Program-made: the position numbers and the translations under genes
Notes under the pieces: generated by a model
Told to the model about the DNA's origin: nothing
Database searches by the model: none
What the model saw: only the letters and a program-made list of their open reading frames with translations
From: Salipiger sp. IMCC34102
Lineage (GTDB): Bacteria; Pseudomonadota; Alphaproteobacteria; Rhodobacterales; Rhodobacteraceae
Assembly: GCF_004145405.1 (NCBI RefSeq)
Contig: NZ_SELQ01000001.1
Coordinates: 682,001-746,000, forward strand
Reading direction: 5' to 3'
DNA: 64,000 nt
In this document: positions 1 to 8,280 of the stretch, piece by piece
Numbering within the stretch: the first letter of the stretch is position 1
Layout: the number at the start of each line of letters is the position of its first letter

Positions 1-923
1 CAGGGGGGCGGGTCGACGTGACCCATCTTGCCGGGCAGGCGGCGATCGAGAAGGTCTTCGAGCCGCTCCACCGCGGAAAGCAGGGCCATCCAGTCGATAC
101 CCGTCCGCATCTCCATCTCCTGCAGCGCGTAGGCGGCGTCCTCGAGGGCGATGTTTCCGGTGGCCCGGGGGATGAACGGACATCCTCCCAATCCGCCGAG
201 TGCCGCGTCGAAGATACGGACGCCCGCGGCGAGGCCCGCCGCCATGTTCGCAAGCCCCAGGCCGCGCGTGTCGTGCAGGTGGAGCGACAGGGCGATGTCC
301 GGGCCGACCGTGGTGGCGATGCGCCGGCAAAGACGGTCGACCTGCCGGGGATTGGCCAGTCCGGCGGTATCCGCAAGGTTGACCTCCTGCACGCCCAGGC
401 CGGCAAAACGCCGCGCTATGTCCTCGACCCGGGACGGATCGACGTGACCTTCGAAGCCGCAGCCCAGGGCGGACTGGATGCCGGCGCGCACGGCGATCCC
501 CGCCTCGCGCGCGCGCGTGATCATCGGCGCGATCTCGTGCAGGGCGTCGTCGACGCTGCGGTTGAGGTTCTTGCGTGAATGGGTCTCGGACGCGGACACC
601 GAAATCGACAGGTGCTTCACCCCCGCCGCCAGGGCGCGATCCAGACCGCGATCGTTCAGCACCAGCGCCGTATAGGTCACCCCGTCGCGCGGCTCGAGCC
701 GGGCGAAGACCTCGTCGGTATCGGCCATCTGCGGCACCAGCTTGGGGTGCACGAAGGAGCCGACCTGGATGCGTCGCACGCCGGCCTTCGCGAGGGCCGC
801 GATCACCTCGAGCTTCTGGTCGACGCTCAGATGCGTCTTTTCGTTCTGCAGGCCGTCGCGAAGCACCTCGTCCTCGAGGAGGACCTCCGTGCCGGAGGGC
901 GGAAACGGACCTTGGTCGGTCAT
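1..923 (-). CDS. HMG-CoA lyase-family protein (3' end beyond window)
   Basis: A member of the HMGL/DRE-TIM barrel family, which cleaves 3-hydroxy-3-methylglutaryl-CoA-like substrates to acetyl-CoA and a keto acid in the cytoplasm. About 307 residues are visible and the C-terminus runs off the left edge, but typical length is about 300, so little is missing. Seen: the RDGLQNE motif at residues 22-28, the metal-binding LHLHDTRG at 214-221, and GGLGGCPF with the family's catalytic Cys at about 248. The ATG at 923 overlaps the TGA of the upstream binding-protein gene (ATGA), so the two are probably translationally coupled. Its place at the end of a quinoprotein operon suggests it handles a CoA thioester made downstream of alcohol oxidation; this is inference. 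The exact substrate is not fixed by sequence. Confidence 0.9.
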   Translation of the reverse strand, partial: MTDQGPFPPSGTEVLLEDEVLRDGLQNEKTHLSVDQKLEVIAALAKAGVRRIQVGSFVHPKLVPQMADTDEVFARLEPRDGVTYTALVLNDRGLDRALAAGVKHLSISVSASETHSRKNLNRSVDDALHEIAPMITRAREAGIAVRAGIQSALGCGFEGHVDPSRVEDIARRFAGLGVQEVNLADTAGLANPRQVDRLCRRIATTVGPDIALSLHLHDTRGLGLANMAAGLAAGVRIFDAALGGLGGCPFIPRATGNIALEDAAYALQEMEMRTGIDWMALLSAVERLEDLLDRRLPGKMGHVDPPP

Positions 924-1717
924 TGGGAATTCTCCTTCTCGGGCCAACTGTCTTCGGCCCGCAATGCGAGGATTGCCTCGTCGAGGATGACGCGCAAGTT
1001 GGTATCGCGCCGGGGAAGCAGGATCGCGACGTCGCGCGGCGGCAGGTTCAGGGGGGCGAGATCACCGCGCATCAGCGTATCCGGCCGGTCGCTGAAGGCC
1101 GCGCCGTCCAGATGCGGCTCCCACAGGACCACCGCGTCGAGATCGCCCGCGTCCAGCAAGGCCCGGGCCACGGCAGGACGATCGTAGGGAATGCGGACGA
1201 GGTCCTCGAACCGTCCAACTGCCGCGATCAGCGTCACGAGGGCGCGGTCGACGGGCGTATAGAGCGGCACGCCGATCCGGGCATCCGGTGCCAGATCGGC
1301 CAGGTCGCCGCCGTCGTCCGACAACAGGACATAAGGCCGCGCAAGATAAGGCTGGGTGACGGTCAGCCAATCGAGGATGCCGCCGGTTTCCGACAACTGG
1401 GCCCCCATGACGCCCATGCATTTCGACTGCAGCGCAATGCGGATCTCGGGCCAGACGCCCGCGCCTTCTCTGGGGATGCCCCCGGTGGGAAGATCCACGA
1501 CGTGAGGCTCCATCAGAAGGACGTCGGCCAGGTCCCGGGCCGCGATGCGGTCGATCCGGGCCGTCGGTCCGTCGGTCAGGACGCACAGCGCGAGCCTGTT
1601 GCCAAAATCCGGGCGGCTGGAGGGAAGGAAGGCCGGGTCGACGACCGGCTGCTGCGCCGCGGCCAGCGCGGGTGCGACGGCCAGCAAGAGCGTCGACAGG
1701 ACGAGAGGGTATCTCAT
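920..1717 (-). CDS. Quinoprotein-associated periplasmic binding protein (MoxJ/XoxJ-like)
   Basis: A 265-residue periplasmic protein with a signal peptide ending around AAAQQ (residue about 22), of the amino-acid-binding-protein fold. Its position directly after a cytochrome c gene and a PQQ dehydrogenase gene matches the MoxJ/XoxJ family. Those proteins resemble ABC solute receptors but are thought to help mature or activate the dehydrogenase rather than import a solute. The start is the ATG at 1717, preceded by AAAAGG on the minus strand; a longer reading frame upstream would lie inside the dehydrogenase. The stop overlaps the start of the HMGL-family gene by 4 bases. The role is assigned mainly from context; a true solute receptor is the alternative. 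Confidence 0.8.
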   Translation of the reverse strand: MRYPLVLSTLLLAVAPALAAAQQPVVDPAFLPSSRPDFGNRLALCVLTDGPTARIDRIAARDLADVLLMEPHVVDLPTGGIPREGAGVWPEIRIALQSKCMGVMGAQLSETGGILDWLTVTQPYLARPYVLLSDDGGDLADLAPDARIGVPLYTPVDRALVTLIAAVGRFEDLVRIPYDRPAVARALLDAGDLDAVVLWEPHLDGAAFSDRPDTLMRGDLAPLNLPPRDVAILLPRRDTNLRVILDEAILALRAEDSWPEKENSQ

Positions 1718-1782
1718 GACAACCTTTTCAGGTGGAAAGGTCGCAGCCGGCGCGGGAGGGGCACCGGCTGCGACGGCGACGG

Positions 1783-3486
1783 TCAATCGTCCAGGGCGAA
1801 GACCATCATGGCATTGCCGCCCTCGGGGCGGGAGACACCGGGCACCAGGTCCTCGTGGAAGGACTGCCAGCTGAACCCGCCGGTGCCGACCGGCACGCCG
1901 ATGTACTGGGTTCCGTCCACCTCGTAGGAGATGGGCATGCCGGAGGCCGACTGCGGCAGGCGCGTCTGCCACAGAACCTCGCCCGTGGTGTCGTCCATGG
2001 CGTAGAAGTAGCGGTTCCAGTCCCCGGCGAAGACGAGGCCGCCCGCGGTCGTGACCATGCCCGACATCGCCGGCGTCTCGAGGTCCATCTCCCACATGAT
2101 CTCGCCGGTATCGATGTTCATCGCAGCGAAGCGACCGGTCGAGTCCGGCGCATCGGGGTGGAAGACGCGGTTCGTCGCGGCACGCCCGTTCCCGCCGCCG
2201 CCTTCGACCATCTCGACCTCGGTCCAGATGGTGCCGTCGTCGCAGTTCAGCGCCATCGGCACGTAGAGCGCGCGCGTGTCGGGCGAGAAGGCCGTCACGC
2301 GGGCGGCACGGAAACCGGTGGAACTGGGGCAGGTGTAGTGCGGCACGCCGAGCTCTCCGATCATGCCTTCGCGATAGGCGGCGAAGGTGCCGTCCTCGTT
2401 CAGGTCGATCTGATCCTGAAGGCCCATGTCGAAGGCGGGCATCGGATCGCCCGTCTCGCGGTTGCCGCGCCACAGGATCGCCATCTTGCCGATGTTGACG
2501 TAGCCCGGTTCACCGTCCAGATCGACGAGGATGTGCTCGAAGGCCTCGTCCATGTCGTTGGTCTCTCCGGGGACGTACTGGCGGTACCATACGATCTCTC
2601 CGGTGTCGGGGTCCAGCGCCAGCGTGGAGCTCGTATGGAGCGAATCGTCGGACTGGCCCCGGGACAGGCGCGACCATGGCTTGGCCTGGCTGACCCCGAT
2701 GTAGAGCAGATCCGCCGCTTCGTCGTAGGTCGCGGTCGTCCAGACGTCGCCGCCGCCACGGACCAACCACGGCTGGCCGCCCCAGGTGTCTCCGCCGTCC
2801 TCGGTCTCGCGCTCGACGGTCACCGTGCGCCAGAGCTCCTCCCCGGTTTCTGCGTCGAAGGCGACCACGGCGCACTTGTCCTCGTAGAACCGGCTGCAGC
2901 CCTGGAACCCGGTGATGATCTTGCCGTTCACCGCCATCGGGGAGGCGGTCACGATCTTGTCCTCGTTGATGTCGGCGATGGTGGACTGCCAGGCGACCTG
3001 ACCGGTCTTCATGTCGAGCGCGATCATCTGCGCGTCCGGCGTGGCCACGTAGACATGATCCCCCCAAAGCGCGACCCCACGCGTGATGCGGCCGTCGCGG
3101 AAGTCCTCGGGCGGCTCGTGGATGTATTCCCACAGCATCTCGCCGTTCGCCGCATCGAGCGCCGTCACGGTGCCCCCGGCGTTGATCATGAACATCACGC
3201 CGTCATGGACGATGGGCGTGCCTTCCTGGTGACCCGGCGCCATGGCCCAGCCCCATTGGAAATCGAGATCCGCGACCGACTCCCGGTTGATCTGGTCGAG
3301 TGGCGAGTAGCCCCACCCGTCCAGCGTCCGGCGCCAGTTCGGCCAATCGCCGTCGGCGGGGTTCTGCAGGGTGTCCTGCGTAACCGGGCTCAGCGCCTCG
3401 AGCGGAGATGCGTCCTGCGCGATCGCGCCGTGGCCGCAGCCGAGCGCCAGCGCAAGTGCACTGATCTGAAGATGTGGGTATTTCAT
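1783..3486 (-). CDS. PQQ-dependent alcohol dehydrogenase (quinoprotein, divergent)
   Basis: A 567-residue secreted quinoprotein that should oxidise an alcohol to an aldehyde in the periplasm and pass electrons to the neighbouring cytochrome c. The signal peptide is residues 1-23. The eight-bladed propeller is marked by repeated W-docking motifs such as ALDAANGEMLW and AFDAETGEELW. At the catalytic position there is NDMDEA (D311, D313). The Asp-X-Asp pair is the arrangement linked with lanthanide-dependent XoxF-type enzymes. Unusual: the vicinal Cys-Cys normally seen just before the RGVAL segment (about residue 136) is absent, and the usual Glu metal ligand is not obvious; C197 and C205 flank that region instead. 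The gene lies between cytochrome c and the MoxJ-like gene. Substrate unknown. The call of quinoprotein is firm, methanol dehydrogenase is not. Confidence 0.9.
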   Translation of the reverse strand: MKYPHLQISALALALGCGHGAIAQDASPLEALSPVTQDTLQNPADGDWPNWRRTLDGWGYSPLDQINRESVADLDFQWGWAMAPGHQEGTPIVHDGVMFMINAGGTVTALDAANGEMLWEYIHEPPEDFRDGRITRGVALWGDHVYVATPDAQMIALDMKTGQVAWQSTIADINEDKIVTASPMAVNGKIITGFQGCSRFYEDKCAVVAFDAETGEELWRTVTVERETEDGGDTWGGQPWLVRGGGDVWTTATYDEAADLLYIGVSQAKPWSRLSRGQSDDSLHTSSTLALDPDTGEIVWYRQYVPGETNDMDEAFEHILVDLDGEPGYVNIGKMAILWRGNRETGDPMPAFDMGLQDQIDLNEDGTFAAYREGMIGELGVPHYTCPSSTGFRAARVTAFSPDTRALYVPMALNCDDGTIWTEVEMVEGGGGNGRAATNRVFHPDAPDSTGRFAAMNIDTGEIMWEMDLETPAMSGMVTTAGGLVFAGDWNRYFYAMDDTTGEVLWQTRLPQSASGMPISYEVDGTQYIGVPVGTGGFSWQSFHEDLVPGVSRPEGGNAMMVFALDD

Positions 3487-3542
3487 GGGGTCCTCCCTGG
3501 TGGTGTGTGGATGCCGGCCGGGCCGGCGTTGTCTGGCCGCGC

Positions 3543-3980
3543 CTACTCCTCCGCGACGACGGCCACGCCTTCCATGTCGTCCTCGTGGTCCGGCAACAGA
3601 CCGTCCTCGGTCGGCTCGAGGCCGTTGTAGTTCAGGATGTAGGCCGTGATCGCGGCATACTCGGCGTTGGAAAGGCTGCCGCCACCGGGCGGCATTTCGG
3701 TGCGCAGCGTGTGGTAGACCTCCGCCAGCGGGCCGACCGCGAAGTTGTAGCGGAACGACAGGCCCGACAGGTTCTTGGCGTTGGAATCGGTGCTGACCAG
3801 GTCTTCGCCATGGCACGCGGCGCAGTTTTCCAGGTAGAGCGGTTCACCCGCCTCGACCTGATCGATCCCGATGCTCGCACCGTCGAGCCGGTAGGCGATG
3901 TCCTGCGCCAGTGCGGCGGAGGGGGCCAACGCCACGGTCCATGCGGACGCGCAGACCAGATTTCGCAATTGAGCTTTCAA
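3543..3980 (-). CDS. Small secreted c-type cytochrome, partner of the quinoprotein
   Basis: A 145-residue monohaem cytochrome c. Haem-binding CAACH is at residues 53-57 and the likely axial Met lies in MPPGGG (M96). I chose a TTG start at 3980 because GAGGAG sits six bases upstream and translation from it gives a clean signal peptide (MKAQLRNLV to about residue 26). The ATG at 4028 has no visible ribosome-binding site and would add a 16-residue charged extension. It is first in the short minus-strand group cytochrome, PQQ dehydrogenase, MoxJ-like protein. The role as electron acceptor (XoxG-like) is inferred from that order. The C-terminal tail is acidic. Confidence 0.88.
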   Translation of the reverse strand: MKAQLRNLVCASAWTVALAPSAALAQDIAYRLDGASIGIDQVEAGEPLYLENCAACHGEDLVSTDSNAKNLSGLSFRYNFAVGPLAEVYHTLRTEMPPGGGSLSNAEYAAITAYILNYNGLEPTEDGLLPDHEDDMEGVAVVAEE

Positions 3981-4103
3981 GAGTGTCTCCTCGGTCCAAA
4001 GCCGTGTTCGGGTGCGAACCGGCGTCATGTGTAGCTTAGACGTATAAACCTATGAAACGCAAATCGTCATATCAAATAAATAACAGCATACAAAAACTGG
4101 TCG
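3981..4103 (-). promoter_or_regulatory. AT-rich intergenic region, probable promoter of the cytochrome/PQQ-dehydrogenase group
   Basis: About 120 bases that are much richer in A and T than their surroundings, particularly 4040-4100. They lie between the binding-protein gene ending at 4104 and the TTG start of the cytochrome. A TTGATA-like element can be read on the minus strand, but no convincing -10 box at normal spacing accompanies it, so the exact promoter is not assigned. The string AACAGCATAC at 4082-4091 resembles AACAGCAATAC at 7201-7211 in the other promoter region of the cluster. Confidence 0.45.
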
Positions 4104-4901
4104 CTATTCTGTCGGTGAAGCGATCCCGTAGGCTTGCCTCAGCGTCGAAAGGGTTCCTTGTGCCTCCATCCTGCGCAGAATGCGGCGGACCTCTTCGCTG
4201 AAGCTGCGGTCGCCCTTCCAGAAGCCCGGGCCCGCGCCGCCGGCCTCGAAGGGGGCCGGAAGATCGCTGATCTCGATCCCGGGGGTCGTGACCTCCAGAT
4301 CGGGTGGGGCGATCGCGGCTTCGATCTGTCCCGACGCCAGCGCGTCGGCCAACGCCTCGGGGTGGTCGAAGACCTGCGCCGCCCGTCCCGCCCTGCGCAG
4401 CAGGCGGCCCAGGGCAAGCCTGTCGGTCCCGGTCCCCACGAGGTAGATGCCGACCGTGCCGTCCTGGCCTTCGAGCGGCGCGCCGTCCGCGGAGAAAAGG
4501 ACAAGCCCCGCCGTTCCCCAGACAGGCCCCGCGTCGAGAAAGCTTCGCGTGACCCCCGTGATCGCAAGACCGCCCGCTATCATGTCGCATCGGGCGCGCG
4601 TCAGCCCCCAGCTTCGGGGATTGATGCCGTTGTCCATCTCGGACACGGCGACGGGAGTCATGCCCAGGTCCATCCGTTGTGCCACGACCCGCAGGACCTC
4701 TATATCGAAGCCGGGCCGGGTCGGATCGGTCGTGATCCAGGGCGAGGCGACCGCGGGCACGCAGACCCGGAACAGGCCCGCCCGCTTGATGTCGCGCAAG
4801 CTTGCGTCCGGCGGCAGATGTCCCAGCGCCGCGCATAGGGTGAAGGCCAGGGCCAATGGCGCCCAGGCACGCCAGCCGGTCTTGGGCGCGGTGCGCCTCA
4901 C
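4104..4901 (-). CDS. Family-3 periplasmic binding protein in a quinoprotein/ABC cluster
   Basis: A 265-residue exported protein of the solute-binding protein family 3 fold: hydrophobic N-terminal segment to about residue 27, then LRDIKRAGLFRVCVP, the usual first strand of this fold, and a ligand-site-like stretch GFDIEVLRVVAQRM. It starts with GTG at 4901, whose GTGA overlaps the stop of the ABC permease, so it belongs to the operon with the ABC-2 ATPase and permease. Binding-protein-like components are known in ABC systems attached to PQQ alcohol dehydrogenase clusters, where they may assist the dehydrogenase or sense its substrate. An ABC-2 permease does not normally use a receptor, so its role here is unclear. 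Confidence 0.8.
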   Translation of the reverse strand: MRRTAPKTGWRAWAPLALAFTLCAALGHLPPDASLRDIKRAGLFRVCVPAVASPWITTDPTRPGFDIEVLRVVAQRMDLGMTPVAVSEMDNGINPRSWGLTRARCDMIAGGLAITGVTRSFLDAGPVWGTAGLVLFSADGAPLEGQDGTVGIYLVGTGTDRLALGRLLRRAGRAAQVFDHPEALADALASGQIEAAIAPPDLEVTTPGIEISDLPAPFEAGGAGPGFWKGDRSFSEEVRRILRRMEAQGTLSTLRQAYGIASPTE

Positions 4902-5707
4902 AGCCTCGAGAACCGGTAGGCGGCGAGTGCGAAGAGGACGATCACGCTCGTCCCGATGACGGTCGGGCCGATCCAGGCGGCATGTTCCTGCCAGCCGATC
5001 AGCACCCCGCGCATGGTGTCGACGGCGTAGGTCAGCGGATTGGCCTCGACCACCGTCACGAGCCAGGCCGGGTATGTCATGAGTGTCTGGGCGCGGCTGA
5101 ACGACGGGTCTATGGGAAAGACCGATCCTGCCGTGAAGTAGAGCGGCAGGATCACCGCGTTAGAAAAGACGCCGAAGCTTTCGAATTCTCGCAGCGAGAT
5201 CGCCAGCACGATACCGAGGCAGGTCGCGGCAAACCCAAGGGCCGCCATCAGGGCCAATGCCATCAGCAGCGTGTCCCACCCCAGCGACACCCCCGCGATG
5301 CGCGAGATCGCGAGAACCAGGCAGCCGTGCACCACCGCGATCGTCGTGCCGGCCAGCACCTTGGCCAGCAGGATCGCCGTGCGCGGCATGGGCGAGACCA
5401 GCAATTCCCTCAGGAAACCGAACTTGCGGTCCCAGATCAGCGAGGAGGCCGACTGGATCGCCGCGTAGAGGATGTTCAGCACCACGACGGCGGGGAAGAT
5501 GAACTGAAGGTAGGTGAAGGGTACGACGAAGCGCAAGTCGCCGTAGGTTTCGCCCCGGAACCACGGGTTGAGCCCGATGCCCAGGACGATGACCCACAAC
5601 ACCGGCCTAGAGACGCCGCCGACAAGCTGCCCCCGGTCGGTCAGCGTGCGGCGCACCTCGCGCCACCAGACCGCGCGGATCGCGTCGAGAAGGGCCAGAC
5701 CTCGCAT
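4898..5707 (-). CDS. ABC-2 type transporter permease
   Basis: A 269-residue inner-membrane permease with about six hydrophobic segments and the typical ABC-2 region LIWDRKFGFLRELLVSPMPR at about residues 94-113. The family is exporter-type. It partners the ATPase encoded immediately upstream: stop and start share one base (TGATG). Similar ATPase/permease pairs accompany PQQ-dependent alcohol dehydrogenase systems, for example the Pseudomonas ped locus, where efflux of the alcohol or an intermediate was proposed; this is recalled family context. The start is the ATG at 5707. Confidence 0.9.
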   Translation of the reverse strand: MRGLALLDAIRAVWWREVRRTLTDRGQLVGGVSRPVLWVIVLGIGLNPWFRGETYGDLRFVVPFTYLQFIFPAVVVLNILYAAIQSASSLIWDRKFGFLRELLVSPMPRTAILLAKVLAGTTIAVVHGCLVLAISRIAGVSLGWDTLLMALALMAALGFAATCLGIVLAISLREFESFGVFSNAVILPLYFTAGSVFPIDPSFSRAQTLMTYPAWLVTVVEANPLTYAVDTMRGVLIGWQEHAAWIGPTVIGTSVIVLFALAAYRFSRL

Positions 5708-6615
5708 CAAGTTCCCTTCTCGGTCAGCGCCAGGACGGCGGATTCGAGGCTGGCACGCTCGATCGAGATGTCCCGCGCGGCGTCTGCCCAACGGTGGAAC
5801 AGCGCGTCGACCGTGTCCGGGGGCGACGGCCGGATCGTCGCCATGCCGTCCGACCAGCTGGCGTCGGGGTGGGCGGCCTCCACCGCGCGACGCGCTGCAA
5901 GGTCGCGGGGCCGCAGGCGCAGCACCCCGTGCCCGAACCGCGCGCGCAGCTCGTCCGGCGACCCTTCCGCGACGATGCGGCCCTCGGCGATGACGTGCAC
6001 GCGGTCGGCGGCCTCGACCTCGTGCGTGTAGTGGGTCGTGCACAAGACGGTCAGGTCCCGCCGGGCCGCCAGTCCGGTGACATGGTCCCACAAGGCCAGC
6101 CGCGAAGCGGCATCGAGGCCCGTCGTCGGTTCATCGAGGATCAGCACCTCCGGTCCGTGCAGCAAGGCCCGGGCGATCTCCAGCCGTCGCCGCATGCCGG
6201 TCGACAGGCTGGCGGCAGGCGCATCGGCCCTGTGCGCAAGGCCCGCCACCTCCAACGCCTCCGCGATCGCCGCCTGTCGCGCGGCGCGGGGCACGCCCCA
6301 GGCCGCGCAATGCACCGCGAGGTTCGCGCGCACGCTCAGCCGTGTGTCGAGCGTCGGTTCTTGGAAGACGACGCCGATGCGGCGACGCGCCTGCTGCGGT
6401 CGGCGCATAAGGTCCACGCCCCCGATCTCGAGGTGCCCCGCATCCGGCCGCAGGACGGTGCAGAAACAGTCGACGAGCGTGGATTTGCCTGCCCCGTTCG
6501 GCCCGAGCAGCGCCGCCACGGTGCCGCGCGGCACATCGAGCGACACGTTCCGGAGGGCGACCGTTTCGCCGAAGGCATGTTCGACCCCGGCCGCCTGAAG
6601 CGCCAGCGCCGTCAT
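5707..6615 (-). CDS. ABC transporter ATP-binding protein (exporter type, PQQ-ADH associated)
   Basis: A 302-residue ATPase. Walker A is GPNGAGKST at residues 38-46, the ABC signature is LSTGM, and Walker B is VLILDEP followed by TTGLD. The C-terminal extension of about 70 residues is typical of the drug/ABC-2 exporter class. It is translationally coupled to the permease downstream and overlaps the membrane-protein gene upstream by 4 bases, giving an operon of membrane protein, ATPase, permease and binding protein. The transported molecule cannot be read from sequence; the neighbouring quinoprotein makes an alcohol- or aldehyde-related compound plausible. Confidence 0.92.
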   Translation of the reverse strand: MTALALQAAGVEHAFGETVALRNVSLDVPRGTVAALLGPNGAGKSTLVDCFCTVLRPDAGHLEIGGVDLMRRPQQARRRIGVVFQEPTLDTRLSVRANLAVHCAAWGVPRAARQAAIAEALEVAGLAHRADAPAASLSTGMRRRLEIARALLHGPEVLILDEPTTGLDAASRLALWDHVTGLAARRDLTVLCTTHYTHEVEAADRVHVIAEGRIVAEGSPDELRARFGHGVLRLRPRDLAARRAVEAAHPDASWSDGMATIRPSPPDTVDALFHRWADAARDISIERASLESAVLALTEKGT

Positions 6616-7160
6616 GCCAAGCCACCGAAGATGTCCCGCTGCGCTGCCGCGAGTGCCACGAAGATCGCCAGAAGGCCAAGACCGATCGCGGGGGACCACG
6701 CCAGGAGACGGCGGTGCAGTGCCGGCGCGGCCAGCCCTAGCAAGGCGCCCGCCGCGAGCGGCGGCAGGGGGATCGCGTTCAGAAGTGCCACCCTCACGCC
6801 CGTTTCCTTTGCCAGCCGCATCGCGTCGAGCACCACCGGCGCGCTGGTTCCCGGCGCGTGCAACGCCGCGACCGGACGCAGCCGGTCGATCCCGAGGGAG
6901 ATCGCCACGAGCACGACCAGCGGTCCCGCGACGGAAAGGAGGGCAAGCCAGGCCCGGTCGGTCGGGGCCGCCGGGGCAGGTCTCAACCAGCCTGTCATCT
7001 GGAACGCGCAGCACGCCTGGCCGGTGATAGACGGACCACCGGGCCCGACCGCGCGTCCGCGGGTCCGCGCACCCACCGCAAGCAATGCGGACAGGACCGT
7101 CAGGACAGCCCATCCGACGGCTAGCCGCATCAGCAAGGTCGTGACTGAAACGTCGAACAT
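6612..7160 (-). CDS. Small integral membrane protein of the ABC/quinoprotein operon
   Basis: A 182-residue protein with about four hydrophobic helices (about residues 10-30, 72-92, 120-145 and 150-175). I do not recognise a family with certainty. The stretch LLNAIPLPPLAAG faintly resembles the NPDG-type helix of M50 site-2 proteases, but no HExxH motif is present, so it would not be an active protease. The ATG at 7160 is chosen because GGAGG lies five bases upstream; a GTG six bases earlier would leave no spacing. It is the first gene of the minus-strand operon and overlaps the ATPase gene by 4 bases. It may be a second membrane subunit or assembly factor of the exporter. Confidence 0.7.
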   Translation of the reverse strand: MFDVSVTTLLMRLAVGWAVLTVLSALLAVGARTRGRAVGPGGPSITGQACCAFQMTGWLRPAPAAPTDRAWLALLSVAGPLVVLVAISLGIDRLRPVAALHAPGTSAPVVLDAMRLAKETGVRVALLNAIPLPPLAAGALLGLAAPALHRRLLAWSPAIGLGLLAIFVALAAAQRDIFGGLA

Positions 7161-7304
7161 CGGCACCTCCCTCGAAGCTCAGCCTATACCATAGGACAAA
7201 AACAGCAATACCAGACAAAATGCTTGCTATCCGTTTTGCGATATGGATGCTGGTCGGGAACGTAGGCCCGAGTGGCCGATCCACTGACTTGGGGGGAGAC
7301 AAGT
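7161..7304. promoter_or_regulatory. Divergent intergenic region between the ABC operon and the ThuA-like genes
   Basis: 144 bases that must hold promoters for both directions. The segment 7185-7255 is AT-rich relative to its surroundings. On the minus strand TTGTCT and TATGGT can be read with 19-base spacing, a weak match. A strong ribosome-binding site, GGGGGGAG, lies just before the ATG at 7305. The string AACAGCAATAC at 7201-7211 resembles one in the intergenic region at 4082. No clear regulator site is recognised. Confidence 0.45.
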
Positions 7305-8207
7305 ATGACGAGAACGGCGATTTTCGCGGCAGTTGCGGGGTTTGGCGCCATGGCGCTGGGCACTGGCGCCTTGGCGCAGCAGCAGACCGGCGGTCTGCCC
7401 GACAGCTACACCACGTTCGAGAAATACGGCGTCTGCGGCAGCATCGACGACACCTGCTACAACGACTGGAACGAGCGGTCGGAAGGTGACGAGGACGGCT
7501 GGAACGTCCTGATCTACTATTACGTCGCCCCGGGCGTCGGTCCGCACGACAACCTCAACGCGGGTGTCTCCGTCCTCGAGACGTTGTTCGAGGAAGAGGG
7601 CTATACCGTCACCACCTCGAACGATCCGGCGACCTTCGAAAGCTCTCGCAACATCCGCGACATGGACGCGGTCGTCTTCTTTTCCACCGGGCGCGAGGCG
7701 CTGACCGACCTGGGGAGGCATCAGCTCATGCTCTACATCCGGGGCGGCGGCGGGTTCGCGGGAATCCACAACGCCTTCGGCACGTCCTACAGTTGGACCT
7801 GGTACGAGGGCCTGCTGGGGGGACAGCTTTTCAACCACGGACCGCGGCAGGAGGCCGAGGTCGTGGTGCAGCAGCCCAATGATCCGTCCGTGGCGCACCT
7901 GGGCGAGGGGACGACCTTCGATCAGGAGGAATTCTACAACATCTATCCCGATCCCCGCCGCCTGTCGGACGTCAACATCCTGCTGACTGTCGACGAGTCC
8001 ACGATGCTGGAAGGCCAGTCCGACAGCCATCCCGGCATGGGCGAGGGGCATCCGGTCTCGTGGTGCCACTATTACGACGGCGGTCGCGCCTGGGTCACGA
8101 CGTTGGGCCACAGCGTCGCGGTGCTGGTGAACGACGACTGGCGCCAGCACGTCCTTGGTGGCGTGAAGGGCGTCATGGGCGCAGGCGAGTTCTGCGTCAC
8201 GGAATAA
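7305..8207 (+). CDS. Secreted ThuA-like protein 1
   Basis: A 300-residue exported protein: signal peptide residues 1-21 (ending GALAQ), then a ThuA-like domain (class I glutamine-amidotransferase-like fold) with the family's GGGGFAGIHNAFG and a late WCHYYDGGRAW segment. ThuA domains are linked to sugar metabolism, but their chemistry is largely undefined. A cysteine-bearing N-terminal signature, CGSIDDTCYNDW, and further Cys residues near the C-terminus suggest disulfides, fitting a periplasmic location. The ATG at 7305 has GGGGGGAG upstream. The next gene is a paralogue with the same signature, so this is a tandem duplication. In some bacteria ThuA domains occur fused to PQQ sugar dehydrogenases and cytochromes (recalled), which makes their presence by a quinoprotein locus notable. 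Confidence 0.85.
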   Translation: MTRTAIFAAVAGFGAMALGTGALAQQQTGGLPDSYTTFEKYGVCGSIDDTCYNDWNERSEGDEDGWNVLIYYYVAPGVGPHDNLNAGVSVLETLFEEEGYTVTTSNDPATFESSRNIRDMDAVVFFSTGREALTDLGRHQLMLYIRGGGGFAGIHNAFGTSYSWTWYEGLLGGQLFNHGPRQEAEVVVQQPNDPSVAHLGEGTTFDQEEFYNIYPDPRRLSDVNILLTVDESTMLEGQSDSHPGMGEGHPVSWCHYYDGGRAWVTTLGHSVAVLVNDDWRQHVLGGVKGVMGAGEFCVTE

Positions 8208-8280
8208 ACCTCGGGCGCGAAGCCGCAGCGCGGCCCGCCACAACCGATCAAAGCCATTGAGATACTGGGAGAATATCGAC

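Noticed and set aside
3981-4028. N-terminal extension of the cytochrome c to the ATG at 4028
   Set aside because: No ribosome-binding site; it would put 16 charged residues before the signal peptide. The TTG with GAGGAG is preferred.
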